Shown: positions 44,557 to 52,545 of the stretch, one piece after another | Layout of the letters: every line of letters starts with the position of its first letter | Position numbering within the stretch: position 1 is the first letter of the stretch | DNA from: Promethearchaeia archaeon | Lineage (GTDB): Archaea > Asgardarchaeota > Lokiarchaeia > Sigyniarchaeales > SOKP01 | DNA length: 52,545 nucleotides | Direction: 5' to 3' | Assembly (NCBI GenBank): GCA_029856155.1 | Contig: JAHQWL010000026.1 | Coordinates: 1 to 52,545 of the forward strand | Notes under the pieces: generated by a model | Seen by the model: the letters and a program-made list of their open reading frames with translations, nothing else | Database searches by the model: none | Told to the model about the DNA's origin: nothing | Position numbers and translations under genes: made by a program

Positions 44557-45036
44557 TTATTTAATTTTGATAAATAGTCTATGCATATAATCTTTAAATC
44601 CGTGTTTCTTCCAAAAAGAGGAAGATATGGGATTAGCTGGTACAATACTAAGTTCTACTCTTTCTAAACCTAACGCTTTAAACCATTTAAGAGCTTCCTG
44701 CCACAATTTATTTCCAATACCCTTTTTTCTATGTTTTAATGTAACATACATATCATAAATAGAGCCATGTTTTTCTAACAAATAAACTGGGGGATAAAGA
44801 TCAATTTTAGCAATTGTATACCCAATGAGTTTTTCATCCTCTAATGCTATGAATATTTTTGCCTCTTCAGATCGGATTAATTTAGCGATAAAAGATTCAA
44901 AGTTTATATGTCCATCTTTTTTCCTGGTAAAAAAAGGATCTATATTTGAATGATAATCAGCAAGCTCTTTCCATAATCCTACAATTTCAGGGATATGTTT
45001 TTCTGTTGCTTCAGCAATCTTAAAAGGAAATGACAT
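44557..45036 (-). CDS. GNAT-family N-acetyltransferase
   Basis: This 159-residue protein has the acetyl-CoA binding motif A (YVTLKHRKKGIGNKLWQEAL, with R-K-K-G-I-G) and motif B (NPISSSFWKKHGFKDYMHRL). The N-terminal half (EIVGLWKELADYHSNIDP) fits the small GNAT subgroup with broad substrates. Substrate unknown. It is convergent with the AOR gene, with stops three bases apart. Confidence 0.85.
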   Translation of the reverse strand: MSFPFKIAEATEKHIPEIVGLWKELADYHSNIDPFFTRKKDGHINFESFIAKLIRSEEAKIFIALEDEKLIGYTIAKIDLYPPVYLLEKHGSIYDMYVTLKHRKKGIGNKLWQEALKWFKALGLERVELSIVPANPISSSFWKKHGFKDYMHRLFIKIK

Positions 45037-45136
45037 AATTTTTATTTAATATCACTATTTTAAATAAACCTAATATCTGTTTCTTTATATTTAATTATAC
45101 TTTTATTAGATTAAAATTAGGTGAAATATAAAAAAG

Positions 45137-45673
45137 TTAGTTTGTTGTTCGTGAATCTCTGTTTTTAAGAATTAATTTTGTCAGTAAGTTAAAAATTTTA
45201 TGAACATTCTCACCAGTTTTAGAACTACACTCGATAAATCCATCTGCACCCTTATTCATCGCTAAGTCCATAGCTTTTTTTGTAGAAACTTCTTTAAGAT
45301 GCATTAAATCAGTCTTTCCCCCCACAAACACGATCGGTAATTTATAGTTGATTTCTTTATCAAGAATTTCAAACCAATCATCTACATGAGCAAGTGAGCC
45401 ATAATTTGTAATATCATACATAAAGATTGCTCCATTAGCACCTCTAATATAAGATGGAAAAAGGAATCTAAATCTCTCTTCACCTGCAAAATCCCAAATC
45501 TGGAGTTTTACCATCTCTCCATCTAATTCAATAGCTTTTAGGTGAAAATCTACACCAAGAGTCATTGTTATATCGTCTTTAAATAAATTCGTTAAGAATC
45601 TATGAGTTAACGTAGTTTTACCAGTTTGTGAATCTCCAAAGATTACTATCTTGAATGTGGAAGTGTAGGACAA
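45137..45673 (-). CDS. Rab-like small GTPase with atypical G4
   Basis: The 178-residue GTPase starts with TTG 45673. G1 is FGDSQTGKTTLTHRF, G2 MTLGVDFHLK, G3 IWDFAGEERFRFLFP, and G5 ECSSKTGEN. G4 reads VFVGGKTDLM, with Gly where N or T normally begins the N-K-x-D motif, so base specificity may be altered or relaxed. G3 has Glu (AGEE) instead of the catalytic Gln, which in Ras-type proteins slows hydrolysis. No C-terminal Cys is present. It stands alone with a long upstream intergenic region. Confidence 0.85.
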   Translation of the reverse strand: MSYTSTFKIVIFGDSQTGKTTLTHRFLTNLFKDDITMTLGVDFHLKAIELDGEMVKLQIWDFAGEERFRFLFPSYIRGANGAIFMYDITNYGSLAHVDDWFEILDKEINYKLPIVFVGGKTDLMHLKEVSTKKAMDLAMNKGADGFIECSSKTGENVHKIFNLLTKLILKNRDSRTTN

Positions 45674-45993
45674 CCCAAATACCCAAAAATTTTAATTAGT
45701 ATACCTAATTCCTTAGGTTTTTATCTGGTGTTATGTATAAATATAATTTCAGACTATAAAAATTTTACATTAAATTCAAATTTCTAAGAATTTCTAACGA
45801 ATTTAATCATAATTTTCTAAATAGTCGTAATTTACTCAATAGGTTGGATTAGCTTTCTTAGTAAAAATTTGGCTCCTTCCTCATCTAAAAGTTTAATAAA
45901 CAAATATTCTCTCAATATAAAAATTTGAAAATATTAAAATTATGATAAAAATGGGTTTACAAGAACAGACCCATACAAAAAAAAGGGAATCTT
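45674..45993. other. Intergenic region without an intact gene
   Basis: The stretch is AT-rich. On the minus strand, 45832-45915 encodes 27 codons (EYLFIKLLDEEGAKFLLRKL) with protein-like character but an upstream stop, probably a leftover of a lost gene. No tRNA or other structured RNA is recognised. Confidence 0.4.
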
Positions 45994-46194
45994 ATGAAAA
46001 CAATTGAATATGCCATTAAAACTTCAAAAATGTCGTCAATAATCCAGCATCATAAAGATGCTATTAATGCAATGATGTATAGATTTATAACAAATACTGT
46101 AGGAGGTGCGATTCCATTGTTCACTAAAAGCATTATTCGCTTTAATAATGTGAGCGTAGGAATAGTCATTGAATTATTCTCTGAATTGAGATAA
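45994..46194 (+). CDS. Small hypothetical ORF
   Basis: This 66-codon ORF starts at ATG 45994 after AAGGGAATCTT, an acceptable ribosome binding site. The product is mixed hydrophobic and basic (MKTIEYAIKTSKMSSIIQHH, VSVGIVIELFSELR) with no recognisable motif. It could be real or chance in an AT-rich gap. Confidence 0.3.
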   Translation: MKTIEYAIKTSKMSSIIQHHKDAINAMMYRFITNTVGGAIPLFTKSIIRFNNVSVGIVIELFSELR

Positions 46195-46219
46195 TAAAAT
46201 GATAAAGGAGGGTGTCTCT

Positions 46220-46408
46220 ATGTTTTCAATAACCTATTATGTAAACCTGCACCTCATACTGCTACAAAGACGGTATTACACCGTCCCCAATTTTTATTCG
46301 ACTTATAAATTTAGTTATTTAGATGAAAATCAAGATCTTCGAAGGTTTCGGGAGCTTGTGTTAATTTTATTCTTATTTGCCAAAAGGATAGATTTTCTTG
46401 CATTATAA
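46220..46408 (+). CDS. Small hypothetical ORF with strong Shine-Dalgarno and internal hairpin
   Basis: A strong AAAGGAGGGTG (46203-46213) precedes ATG 46220 by about six bases, better placed than the ATG at 46199. The 62-codon product (MFSITYYVNLHLILLQRRYY...) is not recognised. A perfect hairpin, GACGGT-ATTAC-ACCGTC (46269-46285), lies within it, so the region could also be a structured RNA or element remnant. Confidence 0.3.
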   Translation: MFSITYYVNLHLILLQRRYYTVPNFYSTYKFSYLDENQDLRRFRELVLILFLFAKRIDFLAL

Positions 46409-46531
46409 TCTAATAAAACCTGTAAAAATCTTTGAACTGAATTTAGAATTAATATTTATTCTATAATTTATTATAAAAAGCCAAATATTTGTGTCCTACT
46501 AGCAGATTTTAATATAAAAAAATTAGATCTT

Positions 46532-49500
46532 TTAACCTGATTCATAATTATCTCCAGTTGTTTCTTCAGGATTTACTTCTTCAGGTTCAGGGAGGGGTTC
46601 ATCATAATTATCTGTTTCATATTCACTTATATTATTTGTTCCTTCTAAAGAATCTTCTATTTCTGAAAAATTGTTTATATCTTCATTGAATTCTTGATTA
46701 AAGTCATCGAAAAAAGAATTTTCCTCATAATATTTTTCATAAATTCCTCCATCATCAAAATCTTTTACGCCTTCATTGATATCTTTAATATCAGAATCAT
46801 CTATTGGTATCAGATTAGAATCAATAAAAGCTTGTTCAGTGTTTTTTTCTAATATCTGTTCATTTGGATTTTCATTCAAAGACTCATTATTAGCTAATTC
46901 TTCTGGATCTGTTATCAACTCGAGATCTCCATCGTGTATTTCCCTTGGTGTATTTTCAGTAGTATCTTCTGTTTGCGTATCACCATCTTTTGAATCATCG
47001 GGCTTATAATTAGCTAATTCTTCTGGATCTGTTATCAACTCAAGATCTCCATCGTCTATTTCCTTTGGTGTATTCTCAGTAGTATCTTCTGTTTGCGTAT
47101 CACCATCTTTTGAATCATCGGGTTCATAATTAGCTAATTCTTCGGGATCGGTTATCAACTTGAGATCTCCATCGTCTAATTCCTCTGGAATGTTTTCCAA
47201 AATTTCCTCATTTGGATTATCTATGTTATTTGGTGTGTCTTGAGATATGGGATTTGAATTATTATCTGGAGGTTCTGGTTCTAAATACGTAATTAATCCT
47301 GAACTCGTCTGTTGAGCTATTGGCTGTTCTATTGGTTGTTCTATTGATTGTGTTGTTGGTTGTTCAGCTGGTTCGTCTATTGTTTGTGTTGTTGGTTGTT
47401 CGGCTGGTTCGTCTACTGTTTGTGTTATTGGTTGTTCAGCTGGAGGGTCTACTGATTGTGTTATTGGTTGCTCAGTTGGTTCGTCTACCGATTGTGTTAT
47501 TGGTTGCTCAGTTGGTTCGTCTACCGATTGCGTTATTGGTTGCTTAGCTGGTTCGTCTATCGATTGTGTTATTGGTTGCTCAGCTGGTTCGTCTACTGAT
47601 TGTGTTATTGGCTGATCAACTGGCTCGTCTACTGTTTGTGTTATTGGCTGATCAACTGGCTCGTCTACTGTTTGTGTTATTGGTTGTTCAGCTGGCTCGT
47701 CTACTGTTTGTGTTATTGGCTGATCAACTGGCTCGTCTACTGTTTGTGTTATTGGTTGTTCAGCTGGCTCGTCTACTGTTTGTGTTATTGGCTGATCAAC
47801 TGGCTGATCTACCGATTGTGTTATTAGTTGTGAAGTTGGCTGGTCTACCAATTGCGTGATAGGATTTAGAATAGAATGATCAATTATAGAACTATTTAAA
47901 TCAGATATTCCGTGTTCTAATCCCTTTTCCCTTATTTCTGTAATACTCTCGTTGTAAAACCCTGAAACTTCATTAGTTTTATGATATTTATCTATATCTT
48001 CTCTATTGAAATGAGTTTTGCCATTTTCTTCTCTCAGAGAATTTGATTTGTTATGAGCGTTCTCTTTAGCCTTATCAAGCAAATATTTTACTCTAGCTTT
48101 ATTATCTTCTCTAACTTTTTCAGCAATCCATAAATATTCATTATCAAATTCATTCGCCTCATCACTATTTTCAGAATTGGACTTAGGGCTATATTCTTTA
48201 AACTTTTCAATTGCATTTATAGTAACCTTTGATTGATTATACTTTGGTTGAAATTTAGCAGATATTTGATGCTCTTTTGTTGGTTTATGTTCTTCTGCCC
48301 TTTCTTTCCTAGTAATCCATTGATCTAAACTTATATCACTAATATCTTCACTTAATAGACTTACTAATCCATGACTGTTAATGTATTCTTCAAATTCTTT
48401 TTGTTGATTTTTGAGATTCTTCAATTCTTTTTTTGCTTTTTTTGCCAAATTTTTTAACTCTTCATAAGCTTGAGGTAAAAAACATGCATCTTGTGCTAAT
48501 TTAACTATTCTACTAAACTCTGCTAATTCTTTTCCAGAATATCCCATAAATCGAGCAAATTCCTTAACTTTTAAAACAGCTACATGGTTTCTATAAGGAA
48601 TGCTATTTGGAATTTTAATTTTTTTCTTAGAAGCGCCTAAATGCACAATAATGAGAAACTTTTCTTTTCCTTGATATCCTTTATTGAGTTTACTATTAAT
48701 AGTTCTTCGTCTTGAACCTATTGTGTAATCAATATTAACAACTTTGATAATTTCTGGTATTTTTATTATATTTTGCCTAGATTCAATGAACTCTCTAAAA
48801 GTTGAATTACGAAAAATTGAATTGTCTACCTTTTTTGGACTATTTAAATTTGGTGAAATTTCATAATAAGAACAACACTTATGTTGCATACAAAATTTAA
48901 TAAAAAGAAGTTCTAAAATTGAATGCAGATTATTTCCCACAATTCTCTCTACTTTTTGCCTTGGTTCTAGCCCAGTGTCACTTATAAATTCCGTATAGGT
49001 TTTATGATTTCTACGTAGTGCCTCAATGAAGCCACCTTTAACAATTTTAGTTAATTCATCCAAGTTTGGAGCTTCATTTTCCTTTAAAGCAAAGCTAATT
49101 TTAGTTTCCGGATATATCTCATCAATAAATAGATCTACCAAGTCTTTATATGTCATATCTTTATATTTATATTCATAATTAGGCAGAAATCCAGATGCTT
49201 TTATTAAATCGTTATAAGAACATATATCATATACTTTGTTTAAAAAACTATTATATCCCAAATCTCGAAGCATTTTCGCTGTTGGAACTTCCTTCTCTTG
49301 TAAAGTAAGATTTAATGCTTTAAATTTCTCTAATATGTCTGGATAAACCTCCACCTTAAATATTTCAACAAGTTCTTCAAAATTCTCTATCCCGCTGTAT
49401 TTTCCATATTTTTGTTGAAATCCCGCATCTGAGAGTAAATCAGAATATTTCTTCTTTACTCTTGTTAAAGCCTGTAAGAAACCTCTAAAATTTTTTTCAA

Positions 49501-50320
49501 TATGCTCATATAGAGGTACTTCATTATCTTTGAGAGAATAAAAATTCTTTATTTTTGGATAAATTTCTTTTTTGAATAGGTTAATTAACTGTTTATACGT
49601 TTTATTGTCATAAAGACGGGCATATTTAGGGTTAAATCCAGATTCCCTTAATATATATGTCCAATTTTTACCGAGATTTCTTATAGCAGCGATAAATCCA
49701 GAATATCCATTGTTATTGAGAATTTCTTTTGTAGGTCGAACTCCTGCTTTAATTATTTTTTTTCTTATCAAATCAGGATATATTTGATTATTAAATATAG
49801 CAACTAAATCTTGAATTGATTTTCCTTTATATTTAAATTCCCGAAGGGGTTTAAATCCTGCTGCGATTAATAAATTTTCATAATTGTAATTCAATTTTTT
49901 TATATTATAGGTAAAACCTCTATAACCGTTTTTATCGAGTTCTTCTTTAGTTGGAGGGATATTATCTTCAAGTGAAAGTTTTTCTCTTAAATCTGGATAA
50001 ATATCATTTAAAAATAGTTCTAGTAAATCTTCAAAACTCATTCCAACATATTTAATTTCAAAATTAGTTTTTAATCCCAGTTCATTTAGATAATCATTGT
50101 GTGTTTTCCCTGTCTTTTTAATTGCATTCAAAAACCCCCGATATCCAAGATTGTTGATTTGTTCAATCTTTGGGGTACTATCGAAATGAGGACAAATAAC
50201 TTCTCTATAGAAGACCAAAGCTTTTTCTTTATCAACCCATTCCCATCTAGTTTTTAATTTTTGTGGATTTATCCCATATCTTTTTAAGAATTCAATTTCT
50301 TCAATAGTTTGGTTTGTCAA
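46532..50320 (-). CDS. Giant repeat protein: six homing-endonuclease-associated-type repeats, nuclease-like core, and tandem-repeat tail
   Basis: This 1262-residue protein starts with TTG 50320. Residues 1 to about 445 hold six units of about 70-75 residues with the pattern DLLELFLNDIYPDLREKL ... NGYRGFTYNIKKLNYNYENL ... AGF, resembling homing-endonuclease-associated repeats that bind DNA. A globular part follows (GNNLHSILELLFIKFC, KVVNIDYTIGSRRRTINSKL, EKFLIIVHLGASKK) that may be a divergent PD-(D/E)xK-like nuclease, though no clean E-x-K is seen. A coiled coil (NLAKKAKKELKNLKNQQKEF), about 15 copies of a 12-residue unit (QPITQTVDEPAE) and three copies of a 40-residue acidic unit follow, ending in an acidic tail. 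The function is not known; DNA binding is likely. Confidence 0.65.
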   Translation of the reverse strand: MTNQTIEEIEFLKRYGINPQKLKTRWEWVDKEKALVFYREVICPHFDSTPKIEQINNLGYRGFLNAIKKTGKTHNDYLNELGLKTNFEIKYVGMSFEDLLELFLNDIYPDLREKLSLEDNIPPTKEELDKNGYRGFTYNIKKLNYNYENLLIAAGFKPLREFKYKGKSIQDLVAIFNNQIYPDLIRKKIIKAGVRPTKEILNNNGYSGFIAAIRNLGKNWTYILRESGFNPKYARLYDNKTYKQLINLFKKEIYPKIKNFYSLKDNEVPLYEHIEKNFRGFLQALTRVKKKYSDLLSDAGFQQKYGKYSGIENFEELVEIFKVEVYPDILEKFKALNLTLQEKEVPTAKMLRDLGYNSFLNKVYDICSYNDLIKASGFLPNYEYKYKDMTYKDLVDLFIDEIYPETKISFALKENEAPNLDELTKIVKGGFIEALRRNHKTYTEFISDTGLEPRQKVERIVGNNLHSILELLFIKFCMQHKCCSYYEISPNLNSPKKVDNSIFRNSTFREFIESRQNIIKIPEIIKVVNIDYTIGSRRRTINSKLNKGYQGKEKFLIIVHLGASKKKIKIPNSIPYRNHVAVLKVKEFARFMGYSGKELAEFSRIVKLAQDACFLPQAYEELKNLAKKAKKELKNLKNQQKEFEEYINSHGLVSLLSEDISDISLDQWITRKERAEEHKPTKEHQISAKFQPKYNQSKVTINAIEKFKEYSPKSNSENSDEANEFDNEYLWIAEKVREDNKARVKYLLDKAKENAHNKSNSLREENGKTHFNREDIDKYHKTNEVSGFYNESITEIREKGLEHGISDLNSSIIDHSILNPITQLVDQPTSQLITQSVDQPVDQPITQTVDEPAEQPITQTVDEPVDQPITQTVDEPAEQPITQTVDEPVDQPITQTVDEPVDQPITQSVDEPAEQPITQSIDEPAKQPITQSVDEPTEQPITQSVDEPTEQPITQSVDPPAEQPITQTVDEPAEQPTTQTIDEPAEQPTTQSIEQPIEQPIAQQTSSGLITYLEPEPPDNNSNPISQDTPNNIDNPNEEILENIPEELDDGDLKLITDPEELANYEPDDSKDGDTQTEDTTENTPKEIDDGDLELITDPEELANYKPDDSKDGDTQTEDTTENTPREIHDGDLELITDPEELANNESLNENPNEQILEKNTEQAFIDSNLIPIDDSDIKDINEGVKDFDDGGIYEKYYEENSFFDDFNQEFNEDINNFSEIEDSLEGTNNISEYETDNYDEPLPEPEEVNPEETTGDNYESG
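46891..47190 (-). repeat. 120-bp tandem repeat, two and a half copies, coding for an acidic 40-residue unit
   Basis: TAGCTAATTC recurs at 46891, 47011 and 47131, and the sequence between repeats is nearly identical with a handful of substitutions. The unit encodes DGDLELITDPEELANYKPDD followed by SKDGDTQTEDTTENTP. The period is exactly 40 codons, so copy-number changes keep the frame. Confidence 0.9.
47322..47866 (-). repeat. 36-bp minisatellite, about 15 units, coding for a 12-residue repeat
   Basis: Repeats such as GTTATTGGTTGTTCAGCTGG + CTCGTCTACTGTTTGT recur head to tail. On the minus strand they encode Q-P-I-T-Q-[TS]-[VI]-D-E-P-[AVT]-[ED]. Alternating AE and VD units at the 3' side (47580-47830) suggest duplication of a 72-bp pair. 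The outer units are more divergent. There are no spacers, so this is not a CRISPR. Confidence 0.92.
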
Positions 50321-50458
50321 TTTTATTTTTGGCTTTTAATATATTTTAAAATTCTTAGTTAAAAAGCCAAAATATTTTCAATTAAAATTAGATGAGTATA
50401 TATTAACATCTTTTAATTAGTATTTGAGAGAATATTGTTTTTAGCATATTAATTAAGG

Positions 50459-52545
50459 CTAAATTAGTAATTTCTTCAAAAGAAATAGAGCACCATTCTT
50501 ATCTAATGGAGAGTTTAAGTTCCCACAACGACTTGACATGCAACAACATGGACAACCATCAGGATTTTTACAGCTACAAGAATCTATCAATTTATAAGTC
50601 ATTTCTAGTAATTTATATAAATTTAAATATAAGACTTCAGATATCCCTATTCCACCTCTATAGGCATCATAAATATAAATGATTGGTTGCTGTTTAATAG
50701 GGTCAAAATCAATTGATACTCCCCCTAAATCCCACCTAGAAATTTGAGCTAAAGCAGGTGCCATGGCAATCATTGCATGTTCTATTGCGTGAATGGTTCC
50801 GCCAAGGTCATGACCACTTATTTCCAATTCTTTTTGATATTCAAAAGGAATAAGGAACCATAGAGCCTGACTTTCAAACTCTATTATAGGGATATCTTCT
50901 AGTGGATGTCTTGAGCGAATCTCTTGATTTACGGTATCAATAACTTTATAAGAGTAATATTCATGCTCTACTTTCACGTTTCCAAAAAAGGCTTCAATAT
51001 TGTTGTTTGGACCTACTTTCTTTTCTGAGATCACTTTAAGAGTAGTGATATCAGTATGTTTTAAGGATTGAGTATAAAAATCTACATCTGTTCTTTTCAG
51101 GAAGACTAATCTCTCATTTATATCTAGTTCTTCTACTAAATAAGTTTCTGCTTCATAAAGATACACAGCACCTTGGTGTAAATCACGGAAAACAAAACTC
51201 TCATCTTCAACAGTCAAAAGTTCTTCGCTTGAATCAGTTCTTAGCAGAACCTTATAACTTCGACTCGATAGATCATTTAATCCATATTTTTCATTAGGAA
51301 AAAAATCGCTATTCCAATAATAGCGATTTCCTCTTTTCATTAGCAAAGATTTAGAAACTAATTCTTCTAAACATTCTAAAAATAGATTTTTATCTTGAAC
51401 CCCAAATTTCTCATAATCATCAACTCTTATTGGACTCTCCTTGCTTGCACAGCAGATATGATTTCTAAGTATGTATTTATTATTTAGAGTTATGAGAACT
51501 TCCTCTTGGATTGGTCCGAATAATTTGTCTGGATTATGGATATAGAAAAAGTCTAAGGGATTTTGCATTGGTATAAGAGTCGATAAGGATAGATCGGTAC
51601 CTCTTCCGGAACGACCAATTTGCTGTCTGAAACTTGAGATTGTTGAGGGGAAGCCAGAACTAATTGTCGCATCAAGAGAACCTATATCAATTCCTAATTC
51701 AAGCGCATTAGTAGAGCTAATTCCTAAGATTTTCTTCTGTTTAAAATTTAACTCAATTTCTCTTCTTTTATTTTTACTAATACCAGCTCGATAACTGAAA
51801 ATTTTATCTTTTAATGTAGGTAGAGTATTTCTTGTCCATATAGCTTGTAATTCAGCCATTTTTCTTGAGAGTGTGAAGGTTAATGTCTGTATTCCATTTC
51901 TCAAATGACTAGCAAATAGATTTTTAGTTTCTTGATGAGCTGAACGATATTTATTGGAAATTTCATCATATGGTAAATCCCATAATATTACTTTTTTCGC
52001 ACCTGAAGGAGAATCATCTCTATCTACAACAACAAACTCTTCGCCTACTAATTTTTCACAAAATTCTTTAGGATTATATATTGTAGCGCTAGATAAAATC
52101 CATTGGGGTTTTATATTGTAGAATTCAAGCAATCTTTTTAATCTTCTAAGTAATAAGGCAAAATTGGATCCAAAAATCCCTCTATAAATGTGGATTTCAT
52201 CTAATACGATGTATTTTAAATTCTGGCAAATTCTTCTCCACTTCTGTTTGAACCAAGGTAAATAAAAATGTAATCCATAGGGATTGGTTATAATAATATT
52301 AGCATTGTTTAAAACGAATCTCTTTTCATTAGGTTCAATATCTCCATCATATACACCAATCCTATTTTGCTTTATATTAGTTTCTTCTAACAGTTTTGAT
52401 AATACAGTAAATTGATCTCTAGCTAAGGCTTTAGTTGGGAAGACATAGAGCGCAGTTGTAGATGGTTCTTCTAAAATTGAGTTTAAAACAGGGAGATTAT
52501 AACAAAGAGATTTTCCTGAAGCTGTTGATGTAACTATTACAGTAT
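50459..52545 (-). CDS. DEAD/DEAH-box helicase with DUF1998 domain (Hrq1/MrfA-like), 5' end beyond the window
   Basis: The open frame runs to the window edge at 52543 without a stop. Walker A is VIVTSTASGKSLCYN, followed by VFPTKALARDQF, NIIITNPYGLHFYL, the DEAH-type box YIVLDEIHIYRG, ILSSATIYNPKEF, and helicase motifs V/VI (NALELGIDIGSLDATISSGF, QQIGRSGRG). The C-terminus has the DUF1998 zinc site: CSCKNPDGCPCCCMSSRCGN. This is the COG1205 family, including yeast/archaeal Hrq1 and bacterial MrfA, 3'-5' DNA helicases involved in crosslink repair. TTG 52132 is internal and not the start. With uvrC, it is the second DNA-repair gene of the window. Confidence 0.9.
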   Translation of the reverse strand, partial: TVIVTSTASGKSLCYNLPVLNSILEEPSTTALYVFPTKALARDQFTVLSKLLEETNIKQNRIGVYDGDIEPNEKRFVLNNANIIITNPYGLHFYLPWFKQKWRRICQNLKYIVLDEIHIYRGIFGSNFALLLRRLKRLLEFYNIKPQWILSSATIYNPKEFCEKLVGEEFVVVDRDDSPSGAKKVILWDLPYDEISNKYRSAHQETKNLFASHLRNGIQTLTFTLSRKMAELQAIWTRNTLPTLKDKIFSYRAGISKNKRREIELNFKQKKILGISSTNALELGIDIGSLDATISSGFPSTISSFRQQIGRSGRGTDLSLSTLIPMQNPLDFFYIHNPDKLFGPIQEEVLITLNNKYILRNHICCASKESPIRVDDYEKFGVQDKNLFLECLEELVSKSLLMKRGNRYYWNSDFFPNEKYGLNDLSSRSYKVLLRTDSSEELLTVEDESFVFRDLHQGAVYLYEAETYLVEELDINERLVFLKRTDVDFYTQSLKHTDITTLKVISEKKVGPNNNIEAFFGNVKVEHEYYSYKVIDTVNQEIRSRHPLEDIPIIEFESQALWFLIPFEYQKELEISGHDLGGTIHAIEHAMIAMAPALAQISRWDLGGVSIDFDPIKQQPIIYIYDAYRGGIGISEVLYLNLYKLLEMTYKLIDSCSCKNPDGCPCCCMSSRCGNLNSPLDKNGALFLLKKLLI

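Noticed and set aside
45832..45915. 27-codon minus-strand ORF starting with TTG
   Set aside because: It has protein-like sequence but is too short, with a stop immediately upstream. Treated as possible debris in the intergenic entry.
47320..47859. Several plus-strand ORFs rich in Leu/Val or Cys/Tyr/Trp repeats
   Set aside because: They are antisense readings of the 36-bp coding repeats of the large minus-strand gene. Their composition follows from the repeat sequence.
47322..47866. Possible CRISPR array
   Set aside because: Repeats abut directly with no unique spacers, the period equals 12 codons of a long ORF, and no cas genes are nearby.
1..52545. tRNA genes, CRISPR arrays, insertion sequences with transposases
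   Set aside because: I found no cloverleaf with a recognisable T-arm, no spaced repeats and no transposase-like protein. A dedicated scan was not possible.

Overview
This window looks like a chromosomal segment of an Asgard archaeon of the Lokiarchaeia type (Promethearchaeota). The DNA is strongly AT-rich. The translation and transcription genes are archaeal/eukaryotic in kind: aIF1A, aIF2 gamma, Spt5, a TFS-like factor and a probable eukaryotic-type ribosomal protein L22e. There are four Ras/Rab-like small GTPases, a longin-like protein, several membrane-anchored surface proteins, a form III RuBisCO with ribose-1,5-bisphosphate isomerase, and divergent acyl-CoA dehydrogenases. The species assignment is inferred from gene content only.

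Layout. 1-2900: frameshifted tail of a surface protein, then a large zinc-ribbon/GIY-YIG protein. 2989-8237: radical SAM protein, a ROK kinase plus phosphohexomutase pair, and uvrC interrupted by one in-frame TAA. 8408-12842: small zinc ribbon, R15P isomerase tail-to-tail with RuBisCO, L22e-like protein, CitG-like protein, and a TFS-like zinc-ribbon gene split by a 30-nt stop-containing hairpin. 12843-13740: gene remnants. 13749-22466: DUF167 protein, DHH phosphoesterase, surface proteins (one a C25/gingipain-like protease), an HhH-aIF2 gamma fusion, and small membrane or zinc proteins. 22597-22821: a 5S rRNA gene in circularly permuted order, with its own TATA box, terminal stem and T-tract. 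22898-30315: VOC protein, cupins, a GTPase-PIN-GTPase cluster, iron alcohol dehydrogenase, aIF1A, Spt5 and a longin-like protein. 30505-37002: three paralogous acyl-CoA dehydrogenases around a penicillin-acylase-type Ntn hydrolase. 37066-45673: SWIM-HD protein, a circularly permuted Ras-like GTPase next to a methyltransferase, a DUF4139-like protein, a thioredoxin-like protein, an AOR-family oxidoreductase, a GNAT and a further small GTPase. 46532-52545: a 1262-residue repeat protein with two classes of tandem repeats, and the 3' part of a Hrq1/MrfA-type helicase.

The two strongest observations are both permutations. One is a 5S rRNA whose 3' portion precedes its 5' portion, with helix I capped by a UUAG loop and the new ends in loop C. 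The other is a small GTPase with motif order G3-G4-G5-G1-G2. Functionally, R15P isomerase and RuBisCO are the last two steps of the archaeal AMP/nucleoside salvage route to 3-phosphoglycerate. The ROK kinase and phosphohexomutase form a hexose to hexose-6-P to hexose-1-P module. Several conserved genes appear damaged or lack a normal start (surface protein, uvrC, TFS, a cupin, AOR), so sequence quality should be checked before biology is inferred from them.
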